From Massilia sp. MS-15 (GTDB taxonomy: Bacteria; Pseudomonadota; Gammaproteobacteria; Burkholderiales; Burkholderiaceae_D), in contig NZ_JAIWIA010000001.1 of assembly GCF_020176695.1 (NCBI RefSeq), forward strand, positions 310,001-374,000: a stretch of 64,000 nt of DNA. Reading direction: 5' to 3'. Below the pieces are notes generated by a model. It did not search any database. It saw only the letters and a program-made list of their open reading frames with translations, and was not told where the DNA came from. Position 1 is the first letter of the stretch; every line of letters starts with the position of its first letter. The position numbers were made by a program, and so were the translations under genes. Positions 27,501 through 34,950 of this stretch are shown here, in pieces.

Positions 27501-29370
27501 CCGCCAGGCGGACGTTCGAACGGCACCCGTCCATCAGGAAGGACAGGCCCACCACCAGCACCAGTTCGCCCTCGGCCGAACGCGCGGTACCGGTGATGCC
27601 TTCGACCGACAGCGCGGTCATCGGCTTGATCACCAGGTCGGCCGTGCCATCCACGGCCTCCACCGCCAGGATGTAGGGCTGGGGCGCGTTGACGACGATG
27701 CCGACCCGTTCCGAGCACGCTTCGTAGCCCAGCGCCAGCGCCAGCGAACGCACCGGCAGCGGGCGGCCCTGGTCCTTCAGCACCGGAGCGCCGCCCACGC
27801 ACTGGAACTCTTCCGGCAGCTCGACCACGCGTTCGACCACGGCCATCGGCAGCGCCAGCGAGGCGCCCGAGGTCGAGACCAGCATGGTCGGCACGATCGA
27901 CAGCTCGATCGGCAGTCGGATCGCGAAGCGGGTGCCCGCGCCCAGGGTCGATTCGATCCGGATCGCGCCGCGGTTCTTCTCGACCGCGGTCTTGACCACG
28001 TCCATGCCCACGCCGCGGCCCGACACCGAGGACGCCACTTCCTTGGTCGAGAAGCCCGGCAGGAACACCAGCTGGTAGGCATCGTCGTCGTTGGGGGCGC
28101 CGTTCTCGCCGATCAGGCCCTTGTCGATCGCCTTGCGGCGCAGCTTGACCGGATCCATGCCCTTGCCGTCGTCCTGCAGCACGATCATGACGCTGTTCGC
28201 TTCCTGCCAGGCTTTCAGCAGGATGAAGGCCTTGGCCGGCTTGCCGGCGGCGACGCGCTCTTCCGGCGACTCGACGCCGTGGTCGAGCGCGTTACGGAGC
28301 ATGTGCACCAGCGGGTCGTACAGGCTGTCCACCACGACGCGGTCGACCTCGGTCTCGGCGCCTTCGATGGTCAGCTCGACGTCCTTGCCGAGGTCCTTGG
28401 CCAGCTCGCGCACCAGGCGCGGGAATTTCTGGAACAGGCGGCCCACCGGCTGCATGCGGGTCGCCAGCGTGGCGCGCTGCAGTTCGGCCGAGTAGCGCGA
28501 AGCGCGTTCCAGGGTCTCGGTGAGCGTGGCCATGAGCGCGGCGGCCGGCCCCTCGAACTTGAACTGCTGCAGGCGCTCGAGCAGCACGGCGGCCTGGTTG
28601 GCGGCCTGCACCGATTCGCCCGCCACTTCCAGCAGGGCGTCCAGCTTGACCGCATCGATGCGGATGCTTTCGTCCTTGGCCGGCGCGGCGGCGGCGCGCG
28701 CATCGGCCACCTTGTCGTTCTGGCGGCGGTCGATGCCATCCCAGCCGCCCTGTTTCGCCGCCGGCGTGGCTACGGCGGCCACCGGTGCCGCAGCCGGCGC
28801 GGCGCTTCCCGCCGTGGCGGGAGCCGCAGCTGCCGCGATCGCGGAAGCGGCAGGCACCACCGCGTTGTACATGCCGATCCAGTCCAGTTCGTCCCCGCCC
28901 ACCGCCGGCGCAGCCGGCGCAACCGCGACCGCAGGGGCGGCCGCGACCGGGGCAGGCGCGGCGACCGGCGCCGGTGCGCTCGCGCCCTTGCCTTCGATCG
29001 CATCCTTCAGGATGCGCTCGAGCGCTTCCGGCATCGAGGCCAGGCCTTCCGGCGGCGTGCCGTTGTTCAGGTCGTTCAGCTGGTCCGCCACGAAGCCGGA
29101 GGCTTCGAGCGCCGCTTCGATCGCCAGCGGCGTCACCGGCGCGGCGCCGGTGCGCAGCGCATCGAACAGGTTCTCGGTGAGGTGGCAGGCGGCGACCAGT
29201 GCGGGCAGTCCCATGAAGCCCGCCCCACCCTTGATGGTGTGGAAGGAACGGAACACCGCGTTCAGCGTTTCCTTGTTGTCCGGATCGCGTTCGAGGCGCA
29301 GCAAATGTTCTTCAACATTCACCGCAAGGTCCATCGCCTCGACGACGAAGTCCTTGAGCATATCGTCCAT
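27496..29370 (-). CDS. cheA: Chemotaxis histidine kinase CheA
   Basis: 624 residues, a soluble kinase controlled by receptors through CheW. An Hpt domain has phospho-accepting His44 (SFHTIKGGAGF). An Ala/Pro-rich linker (about 130-240) follows, without an obvious CheY-binding P2 domain. Then come the dimerisation domain (RIDAVKLDALLEVAGE), HATPase with N box RNALDHG, G1 DDGKGMD, F box FLPGFSTKE and G2 GRGVGMDVV, and a C-terminal CheW-like domain. The start overlaps the cheZ stop by one base (TAATG). It ends inside a repeat that supplies the stop codon. No CheY, CheW or receptor gene lies nearby. Confidence 0.92.
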   Translation of the reverse strand: MDDMLKDFVVEAMDLAVNVEEHLLRLERDPDNKETLNAVFRSFHTIKGGAGFMGLPALVAACHLTENLFDALRTGAAPVTPLAIEAALEASGFVADQLNDLNNGTPPEGLASMPEALERILKDAIEGKGASAPAPVAAPAPVAAAPAVAVAPAAPAVGGDELDWIGMYNAVVPAASAIAAAAAPATAGSAAPAAAPVAAVATPAAKQGGWDGIDRRQNDKVADARAAAAPAKDESIRIDAVKLDALLEVAGESVQAANQAAVLLERLQQFKFEGPAAALMATLTETLERASRYSAELQRATLATRMQPVGRLFQKFPRLVRELAKDLGKDVELTIEGAETEVDRVVVDSLYDPLVHMLRNALDHGVESPEERVAAGKPAKAFILLKAWQEANSVMIVLQDDGKGMDPVKLRRKAIDKGLIGENGAPNDDDAYQLVFLPGFSTKEVASSVSGRGVGMDVVKTAVEKNRGAIRIESTLGAGTRFAIRLPIELSIVPTMLVSTSGASLALPMAVVERVVELPEEFQCVGGAPVLKDQGRPLPVRSLALALGYEACSERVGIVVNAPQPYILAVEAVDGTADLVIKPMTALSVEGITGTARSAEGELVLVVGLSFLMDGCRSNVRLAA

Positions 29371-30215
29371 TAGAACCCCAGATCGGCCAGAAGATCGTCA
29401 ACGCTGTCCTGGTTCAGTGCCGTGTCCGGCACCGACGGGCCCTGCATCAGCGGCGCAGGTGCTGGCGGGGCTTCCTTCTTCGCCAGCTTTTCCTTCAGGT
29501 CGGCCGGCGCGTTGTCGCGCAGTAACTGGGCCAGTTCCGATTCGACGGTCTGGGTGATCTTGACCACTTTCTTGATCAGCTGGCCGGTAATGTCCTGGAA
29601 ATCCTGGGCCATCATGATTTCGAGCAGGCGGGCCTTCTCGGCTTCCGTGGCTTCGTTGACGGTGGCGGCGAACTGGCGCGCGTCGCCAGCCAGGGCCTTG
29701 AACTCATCCAGGCTGAGCTTGCCCGAGAACAGGTCGGCCCAGCGGCTTTCCATGTCCTTGGCCTGCTTCGACAGCAGGTCCTGGGCCGGCATGCCTTCGT
29801 CCAGGGTATTCAGCACCTTGTTGGCGGCCTGCTCGGTGAGGGTAGCGACGTATTCCAGGCGGTCCTGGGCGTCGACGATGGCCGACGAGGCCTCGGTCAG
29901 CGCCTTGTCGTAGCCGAGTTCGCGCAGCGAATCGTGCAGCAGGCGCACGATGCCGCCGAGGCGCTCGTACATGCCGTGCTCGCCATCGCCGCCAGTGGCC
30001 GCCGCCGGCGCCGGCGCCGGATCGGCGGCGTCCGTAGTGGGCGCCGCTGCGGGCGCCGCGACGCTGGCTGCGGCCACCTGGTCGAACAGGGATTCGAGGT
30101 CGTCTTCGTCAGTCACGACGGCGACCGGCTCGGGCGCCGGGGCGGCGGGAGCGTTGGCGCGCTGCGCCGCCACTTCCTCGAATAGTGCGTCGAAATCGTC
30201 AGCGGCGTCGGTCAT
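29370..30215 (-). CDS. cheZ: Protein phosphatase CheZ
   Basis: 281 residues. It dephosphorylates CheY-P to reset the flagellar switch. The long-helix core contains the catalytic segment MMAQDFQDITGQLIKKV, and the extreme C-terminus DDLLADLGF is the CheY-docking peptide. It is longer than the E. coli protein (214) because of an N-terminal extension of about 80 residues with two related motifs, DALFEEVAAQ and ESLFDQVAAA, in Ala/Pro-rich sequence. It is first in the operon with cheA. Confidence 0.9.
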   Translation of the reverse strand: MTDAADDFDALFEEVAAQRANAPAAPAPEPVAVVTDEDDLESLFDQVAAASVAAPAAAPTTDAADPAPAPAAATGGDGEHGMYERLGGIVRLLHDSLRELGYDKALTEASSAIVDAQDRLEYVATLTEQAANKVLNTLDEGMPAQDLLSKQAKDMESRWADLFSGKLSLDEFKALAGDARQFAATVNEATEAEKARLLEIMMAQDFQDITGQLIKKVVKITQTVESELAQLLRDNAPADLKEKLAKKEAPPAPAPLMQGPSVPDTALNQDSVDDLLADLGF

Positions 30216-30599
30216 AATCCCTGCTTCTCCATGAATATATAAGTTCGCAATGCGCTCTTGCGTCGGTATTGGATGCGTCCATCCGGCCGCGCCCTGGCGC
30301 CGTCAAGGATGGTGAAAATCTGCATGGGAGTGTAGCAGTGTGGTTGCCGTAGGTAAATCTCAGAGACTGAGACACAACAAAATGGACAGCGAAACTTAAT
30401 TCCGCGACAATTAAACAGCTGGGTTCCTGAATATTTACGCAAGCCAGGTGTTGTTTTTCGTAACGTATGCACTGTTGACATCGTTTCCTGCGACCCGGTT
30501 GCAGTTTCGAAAGTTTGACCGGGATCAATAGCTTGAGTTTTTGCAATGACGGCCGCGACCGCGACGTTCCAGAATGGCGTGGCCCTTGGAGGAATGACC
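30216..30599. other. Divergent intergenic region cheZ / usp
   Basis: 384 bases between the leftward cheZ-cheA operon and the rightward universal stress gene, so both promoters should be here. A small palindrome CTCAG-AGA-CTGAG (30359-30371) is visible. A minus-strand TTAAGTTT resembles a flagellar sigma28 -35 but lacks a matching -10. No gene is supported. Confidence 0.4.
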
Positions 30600-31106
30600 A
30601 TGTACCGCAAAATCCTGATCACCACCGATGGCTCGGCCGTCTCGCAACATACGGCCTGCGCCGGCGTCAAGTTTGCACAGCAGATGGGCGCAGAAGTACT
30701 GGCCCTGTTCGTCGCGCCCGACTACCAGTATCCGGTGTATGTGGAAATCATCCCGCCCTCCTACCCCAGCGAAGAGGAATACATCGCCCAGATGCGCCGC
30801 ATGGGCGAGGAATACATGGGAAGGATCATGCGTTCCTGCGCCAATGCCGGCCTGCAGCATAGCTGCATGACCGCGTTTTCCGACAACGCCGCGCTGAAGA
30901 TCGTCGAGGTCGCCGAGCAGGAAGGCTGCGACCTGATTTTCATGGGTTCGCACGGCCGCAGCGGCTGGGGCCAGCTGCTGCTGGGCAGCGTGACCAACAA
31001 GGTCCTGTCGCACACCAGCAAGCCGGTGCTGGTGCACCGCCTGATCAGCGAACCGTCGCCGGACAGCCACGACACGCCGCCAGCGCCGGGTGCCGTGCCC
31101 GGCTAA
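30600..31106 (+). CDS. Universal stress protein (UspA family)
   Basis: 168 residues with one Usp domain. It starts MYRKILITTDGSAVSQHTA and has the ATP-binding C-terminal motif GSHGRSGWGQLLLGSVTNKVL (G-x2-G-x9-G-S/T), so it should bind ATP. Usp proteins accumulate in stress and starvation. GGAGGA (30588-30593) lies 6 bases before the ATG at 30600; the ATG at 30594 is too close to it. The context GGAGGAATGACCATGTA is identical to that of the gene ending at 33098. Confidence 0.88.
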   Translation: MYRKILITTDGSAVSQHTACAGVKFAQQMGAEVLALFVAPDYQYPVYVEIIPPSYPSEEEYIAQMRRMGEEYMGRIMRSCANAGLQHSCMTAFSDNAALKIVEVAEQEGCDLIFMGSHGRSGWGQLLLGSVTNKVLSHTSKPVLVHRLISEPSPDSHDTPPAPGAVPG

Positions 31107-31178
31107 AGTGGGACGAATTGCCGGCAATCCTGTGTTAGCCTGCCCAAGCCCAGTCGCTGCCACCTGAAGGAAGGATCC

Positions 31179-31823
31179 ATGATACGCATCGTAATTGCCG
31201 ACGACCATACCATCATGCGCGAAGGCCTCAAGCGGATCCTGGACGGCGCCGCGGATATCGCCATCACGGGGGAAGCAACGAATGGCTTCGAAGTCCTGGC
31301 GCAGGTGCGGCAAGGGGGCTTCGACCTGCTGCTGCTCGATCTGTCGATGCCGGGCCGCAGCGGCGTCGACCTGATCCGCCAGGTGCGCAGCGAAGCGCCC
31401 AAGCTGGCGATCCTGATCCTGACCATGCACGAGGAAGAACAGTACGCGGTGCGCGCCATCCGCGCCGGTGCCGGGGGCTATCTCACCAAGGAAAGCGCCG
31501 GCACCCAGCTGGTGGGCGCGATCCGCAAGGTCGCTTCGGGACGGCCCTATATCAGTACCGAAGTGGCCGAGCAGCTGGCGCTAAACATCATGGCGCCGAG
31601 CGAGCAGCTGCTGCACAAGCAGTTGTCGGACCGGGAGTTCGAGGTCTTTTCCCACCTCGTCGGCGGCAGGTCGATTACCGAGATCGCGCACGGCCTGCAC
31701 CTGTCGGTCAAGACCGTCAGCACCCACAAGACGCGCATCATGCAGAAGATGGGCATGAGCTCGCTTTCCGAAATGGTGCAATACGCCGTGGCGCACCGCC
31801 TGCTGTCACCCATGAACGCCTAG
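31179..31823 (+). CDS. NarL/FixJ family response regulator
   Basis: 214 residues. The receiver domain has IADDHT acidic residues, phospho-acceptor Asp in LLLLDLSMPG, Thr in ILILTMHEE and Lys in YLTKESAG. The C-terminal LuxR HTH is LSDREFEVFSHLVGGRSITEIAHGLHLSVKTVSTHKTRIM. No sensor kinase is adjacent, so it is an orphan here. It ends at a terminator (31843-31875). Confidence 0.92.
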   Translation: MIRIVIADDHTIMREGLKRILDGAADIAITGEATNGFEVLAQVRQGGFDLLLLDLSMPGRSGVDLIRQVRSEAPKLAILILTMHEEEQYAVRAIRAGAGGYLTKESAGTQLVGAIRKVASGRPYISTEVAEQLALNIMAPSEQLLHKQLSDREFEVFSHLVGGRSITEIAHGLHLSVKTVSTHKTRIMQKMGMSSLSEMVQYAVAHRLLSPMNA

Positions 31824-31842
31824 GTCAAACGAATTAGACAAA

Positions 31843-31875
31843 AAACCGCCGGTTTGGTGCCGACGGTTTTTTTTT
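31843..31875 (+). terminator. Terminator after the NarL-type regulator
   Basis: ACCGCCGG / CCGACGGT pair around TTTGGTG with one internal mismatch, followed by a run of nine or more T. Confidence 0.85.
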
Positions 31876-32177
31876 GCGTTGCCTCCTCGCCACTCATCAA
31901 CGCTTCCGCGCGCAGGTTCGCATGCCACTTCTCCTCTATAGGCTAGCGATCGACGTCAGAGCATTCCTACAAAGCGATCATCCGTCCTACATACATATTC
32001 AGCACTTGCTGATATCCGAGCCGGACTCGTGTTGGCATACTGAATTCAGCGTTTTGACTTGCTTGCGATCCAAGTCCCAGTGAGCCAGCCTGCGGCGGGG
32101 CCTTAGCCTCCACCGCGGTGCCTGCGGCTCCACCCCGTGGTCGCCGCCTGAAACCCAGTCTTTCACCGGAGATGAGC
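31876..32177. other. Intergenic region before the Crp/Fnr gene
   Basis: About 300 bases with no supported gene. It presumably holds the promoter of the Crp/Fnr regulator. The last 90 bases are GC-rich and include a palindrome CACCGCGGTG. GGAG at 32168-32171 is the ribosome-binding site of the next gene. Confidence 0.4.
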
Positions 32178-33029
32178 ATGCAGTCCCAGCCAACGTCAGA
32201 ACAACGCAACCTCACCCAGCCCACCCTGCATACCCCCATGGAAGCCGGTCGTCAGCGCCAGGGGCGCCTCTGGTCGAATCTGAAGGAAGTCTGCGACCTG
32301 CTGCGCATTCCCGCCAGCGTCTCGGTCACCTCCGAGGAACTCCTGTTCCAGCACGTGCAATTCAAGACCGGACAACGCGTGCACACCATCGGCCAGGCGT
32401 TCGACACCCTGTACATCGTGAATTCGGGTTTCCTGAAGACCGTGCTCATCGACGAATTCGGCAACGAGCAGGTGCTGAGCTTCCCCATGAAGGGCGACAT
32501 GCTCGGCGTGGATGGCATCCATACCCGCCACTACGCGTCGGAAGCGGTGGCCCTGTCCGACTGCGACCTGATCCTGCTGCCGTTCAAGAAGCTCACCGCC
32601 CTCGGCCGCGTCCACGCCGAACTCGAGAACATGATGTACGGCGTCATGAGCCGCGAACTGGTGCGCGAGCAGACCATGATCGGCATGCTGGGCGCGCTGT
32701 CGGCCGAAGCACGCGTGGCGCGCTTCCTGGTCTCGCTGGCGGACCGCTTCGCCGCCATGGGTTATTCGAGCAAGCTGTTCAACCTGCGCATGACGCGCCA
32801 CGAGATCGGCAGCTACCTGGGCCTGACCCTGGAAACCGTGAGCCGCACCTTGTCGGCCTTCAATGAAATCGGCCTTATCACCGTCGACCAGCGCACCATC
32901 GGCATCAAGGACGCCGACGCGCTCAAGACCCTGCGGCGCCTGCCCCCATCGCGCTCGCGCACCAAGGGCGCGCGCCAGAAGGCGGAAAGCGAACTGCCGG
33001 GCGACGACCAGGTCCTGGCGACGGCCTGA
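32178..33029 (+). CDS. Crp/Fnr family transcription regulator, no FeS ligands
   Basis: 283 residues. The cyclic-nucleotide-binding fold spans about 35-165 (FDTLYIVNSGFLKTVLIDEFGNEQVLSFPMKGDMLG), followed by the dimer helix and a winged HTH with TRHEIGSYLGLTLETVSRTLSAF, whose E--SR pattern is that of FNR and predicts an FNR-like DNA half-site (TTGAT). Only two Cys are present, Cys39 and Cys129; the N-terminal Cys cluster that holds the [4Fe-4S] centre in FNR is missing. Cys129 (SDCDLILLPF) sits where FNR has its fourth ligand. So oxygen sensing by an FNR-type cluster is unlikely. A Lys/Arg-rich C-terminal tail is extra. ATG at 32172 is an alternative start. Confidence 0.85.
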   Translation: MQSQPTSEQRNLTQPTLHTPMEAGRQRQGRLWSNLKEVCDLLRIPASVSVTSEELLFQHVQFKTGQRVHTIGQAFDTLYIVNSGFLKTVLIDEFGNEQVLSFPMKGDMLGVDGIHTRHYASEAVALSDCDLILLPFKKLTALGRVHAELENMMYGVMSRELVREQTMIGMLGALSAEARVARFLVSLADRFAAMGYSSKLFNLRMTRHEIGSYLGLTLETVSRTLSAFNEIGLITVDQRTIGIKDADALKTLRRLPPSRSRTKGARQKAESELPGDDQVLATA

Positions 33030-33049
33030 ACGACCAGCCAGCAGCAAAC

Positions 33050-33076
33050 GGCCGGCCTCCCGATGGGACGCCGGCC
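33050..33076. terminator. Terminator-like hairpin between convergent genes
   Basis: GGCCGGC and GCCGGCC arms with a 13-base loop between the Crp/Fnr gene and the glycine-zipper gene. No long T run. Confidence 0.5.
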
Positions 33077-33097
33077 ATTGCTTTGCCCCGCTGCGCC

Positions 33098-34180
33098 TTA
33101 CTGGTCGCGCACGAGCACGCCCTTGTTGACGCGCACCCGGTCGCCCTGGCGGAAGCCCGGATCGTTCTCGTACTGCAGGGTCTGGAGTGCGCCACTGTTG
33201 GTATAGCGCACCACGACCTCGTAGCGCTGTTCGCGGTGCATGTTGCGCTCGATATTCCGGCCGGCGATACCGCCCGCCACCGCGCCGGCCACCGACGCCG
33301 CGGTACGGCCACTGCCACTGCCGACCTGGCTGCCGAGCAGGCCGCCGACCACGGCGCCGCCCACCGTGCCCAGGTAGCTGCCATTGCCCGACACCTCGAT
33401 CACATTCACCGTTTCCACCACCGCGCAATTGCTGCAGTAGCGGGCCTGGCGTGGTGCCTCCATGCGCCCACCGCCCAGCAGCGGCCGGCCCAGCACCGAG
33501 GTGGTATAGCGGCCATTGGCGCGGATGGTGGCGGTGACGCGGCTGTCGGGCGCGATGCGGTCGGCGCCGCGGATCGTGTAGACGGCATCGTATTCGCCGG
33601 GACGCACTTCCGGCAGGAAGAACACGCCGCGCGCGCCCGCGATCGCGACCTCGACCCGGCCGCCCGGCGTGCCGAACACGGTGAAGCGCAGTTCGTTGCC
33701 CGGGCTCAGTTCCGGGCTGCCCTGCACTTCGAAGCGCTCGATGGCCGGCATCGAAGCCAGCTGGCCGCTGCGGCTGCGCGGCGCATTCGCCCGCAGCAGC
33801 GATTCGCGCAGCAGGCTGGTCGCCACCTGGTTGCCCAGGCGCAGGTTGGCGGTGACGCCGCTTTCCGGACGGATGCGGTCATGGGTGCCAATGATGTAGG
33901 TGCCGCTGTACTGGCCGGGCTCGACCTCGGTCAGGTTCAGGTTGCGCGTGGCGCCATCGATGCGCAGCGTGGCGCTGCCGCCCGGGGTGCCGTAGAGCTC
34001 GAAGTGCAGCTCGACGCCGGGCGTCAGGCGCCGCACTTCCTCGACGTTGAATCCATTGATGATGGGCGTGTAGACGCGGTTGCTCTGGTATGACTGCGCC
34101 TGGGCATGCGCGCCCATGGCGAGCGGGCCCAGCGCCAGCAGCGCGGCGCACACGGCTTGCAGCAGCTTGCGGAAATACAT
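33098..34180 (-). CDS. Exported glycine-zipper envelope protein with duplicated domain
   Basis: 360 residues, function unknown. The signal peptide MYFRKLLQAVCAALLALGPLAMGAHA ends at AHA. Two related modules of about 90 residues follow: one has LTPGVELHFELYGTPGGSATL and VEPGQYSGTYIIG, the other LSPGNELRFTVFGTPGGRVEV and VRPGEYDAVYTIRG, with matching spacing, so an internal duplication. Then comes a glycine-zipper segment (GTVGGAVVGGLLGSQVG...AGAVAGGIAGRN), the kind that inserts in the outer membrane or oligomerises, and a C-terminal SH3-like GDRVRVNKGVLVRD. ATG at 34186 is an alternative start, but GGAGGA is spaced best for 34180. Confidence 0.83.
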   Translation of the reverse strand: MYFRKLLQAVCAALLALGPLAMGAHAQAQSYQSNRVYTPIINGFNVEEVRRLTPGVELHFELYGTPGGSATLRIDGATRNLNLTEVEPGQYSGTYIIGTHDRIRPESGVTANLRLGNQVATSLLRESLLRANAPRSRSGQLASMPAIERFEVQGSPELSPGNELRFTVFGTPGGRVEVAIAGARGVFFLPEVRPGEYDAVYTIRGADRIAPDSRVTATIRANGRYTTSVLGRPLLGGGRMEAPRQARYCSNCAVVETVNVIEVSGNGSYLGTVGGAVVGGLLGSQVGSGSGRTAASVAGAVAGGIAGRNIERNMHREQRYEVVVRYTNSGALQTLQYENDPGFRQGDRVRVNKGVLVRDQ

Positions 34181-34275
34181 GGTCATTCCTCCCTGTCGAC
34201 GATGTGATGGGAACACCTTGCTATCCGGGTGGAATGTACGCCCGCCCGTGCTGGGGGTCGGTACGCTAACGAACG

Positions 34276-34950
34276 CTAGCCTATGCCGTGGACGGCCTCG
34301 CCCGAACTGACGTAGATGCGTTCGCCCGGCGCGGGGCGGATCGCATGGCCGCCGGTGAACGCGCCGAAGGAAGGCAGGATCATGCGCTCGGGTCCGACCA
34401 CGAAACAGGGCAGGCGCAAGGCGTCGAAGCGGGTCGCCAGCACGTACACCGGGTGGATGTGGCCGGCCAGCGCATAGCCCGCGGCTGCCCGGTCCAGCGC
34501 CAGGTCCGGATGGTGGCAGAAGGCGAAGGGGCCGAGCGTGTGCGGCTCGTCGACCAGGGCGATGCGCAGCAGCGCGGCCGGGTCGCCCGCATGGCGATCA
34601 TGGTTGCCGCGCACCAGGGTCAGCGCCAGGTCGCGGCGCCGCTCGCGCCAGGCCAGCATCGCTGCCTGGGTGGCGCTGGCGTGCGCCGCGCGCGCATGCA
34701 GGAAGTCGCCCAGGAACACCACGTGGCGCGCGCCGTGCGCGTCCACCAGGGCGTCCAGCCCGGCCAGGTTCTCGCTGGTGGTCCCGCGTGGCACCGGCAC
34801 CCCGAGGGCGCGGAAGGCGGCCGCCTTGCCGAAGTGGATGTCGGCGATCACCAGCATCTGTTCATGGGGCCAGTACAGGGCCTTCTCGGGCAGCAGCAGC
34901 ACCCGCTCGCCCGCCACCTCGACCGCCAGCGCGCCCTGTGCGGCCGTCAT
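34276..34950 (-). CDS. pdeM: Ligase-associated phosphoesterase PdeM
   Basis: 224 residues, a calcineurin-like metallophosphoesterase. The metal ligands are visible in order: DIHFGK, GDFLHAR, RGNHDRH, HHPD and GHIHPVY. It belongs to the 'ligase-associated DNA damage response' set found with an ATP ligase, a DEXH helicase and an MBL exonuclease; all four are here. It acts on DNA or nucleotide ends, though the substrate is not settled. It overlaps the helicase stop by 4 bases and ends the operon. Confidence 0.9.
   Translation of the reverse strand: MTAAQGALAVEVAGERVLLLPEKALYWPHEQMLVIADIHFGKAAAFRALGVPVPRGTTSENLAGLDALVDAHGARHVVFLGDFLHARAAHASATQAAMLAWRERRRDLALTLVRGNHDRHAGDPAALLRIALVDEPHTLGPFAFCHHPDLALDRAAAGYALAGHIHPVYVLATRFDALRLPCFVVGPERMILPSFGAFTGGHAIRPAPGERIYVSSGEAVHGIG

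Noticed and set aside
30216-30540. Flagellar sigma28 promoter for cheZ-cheA
   Set aside because: A TTAAGTTT -35-like word is present but no GCCGATAA-like -10 follows at the right distance.
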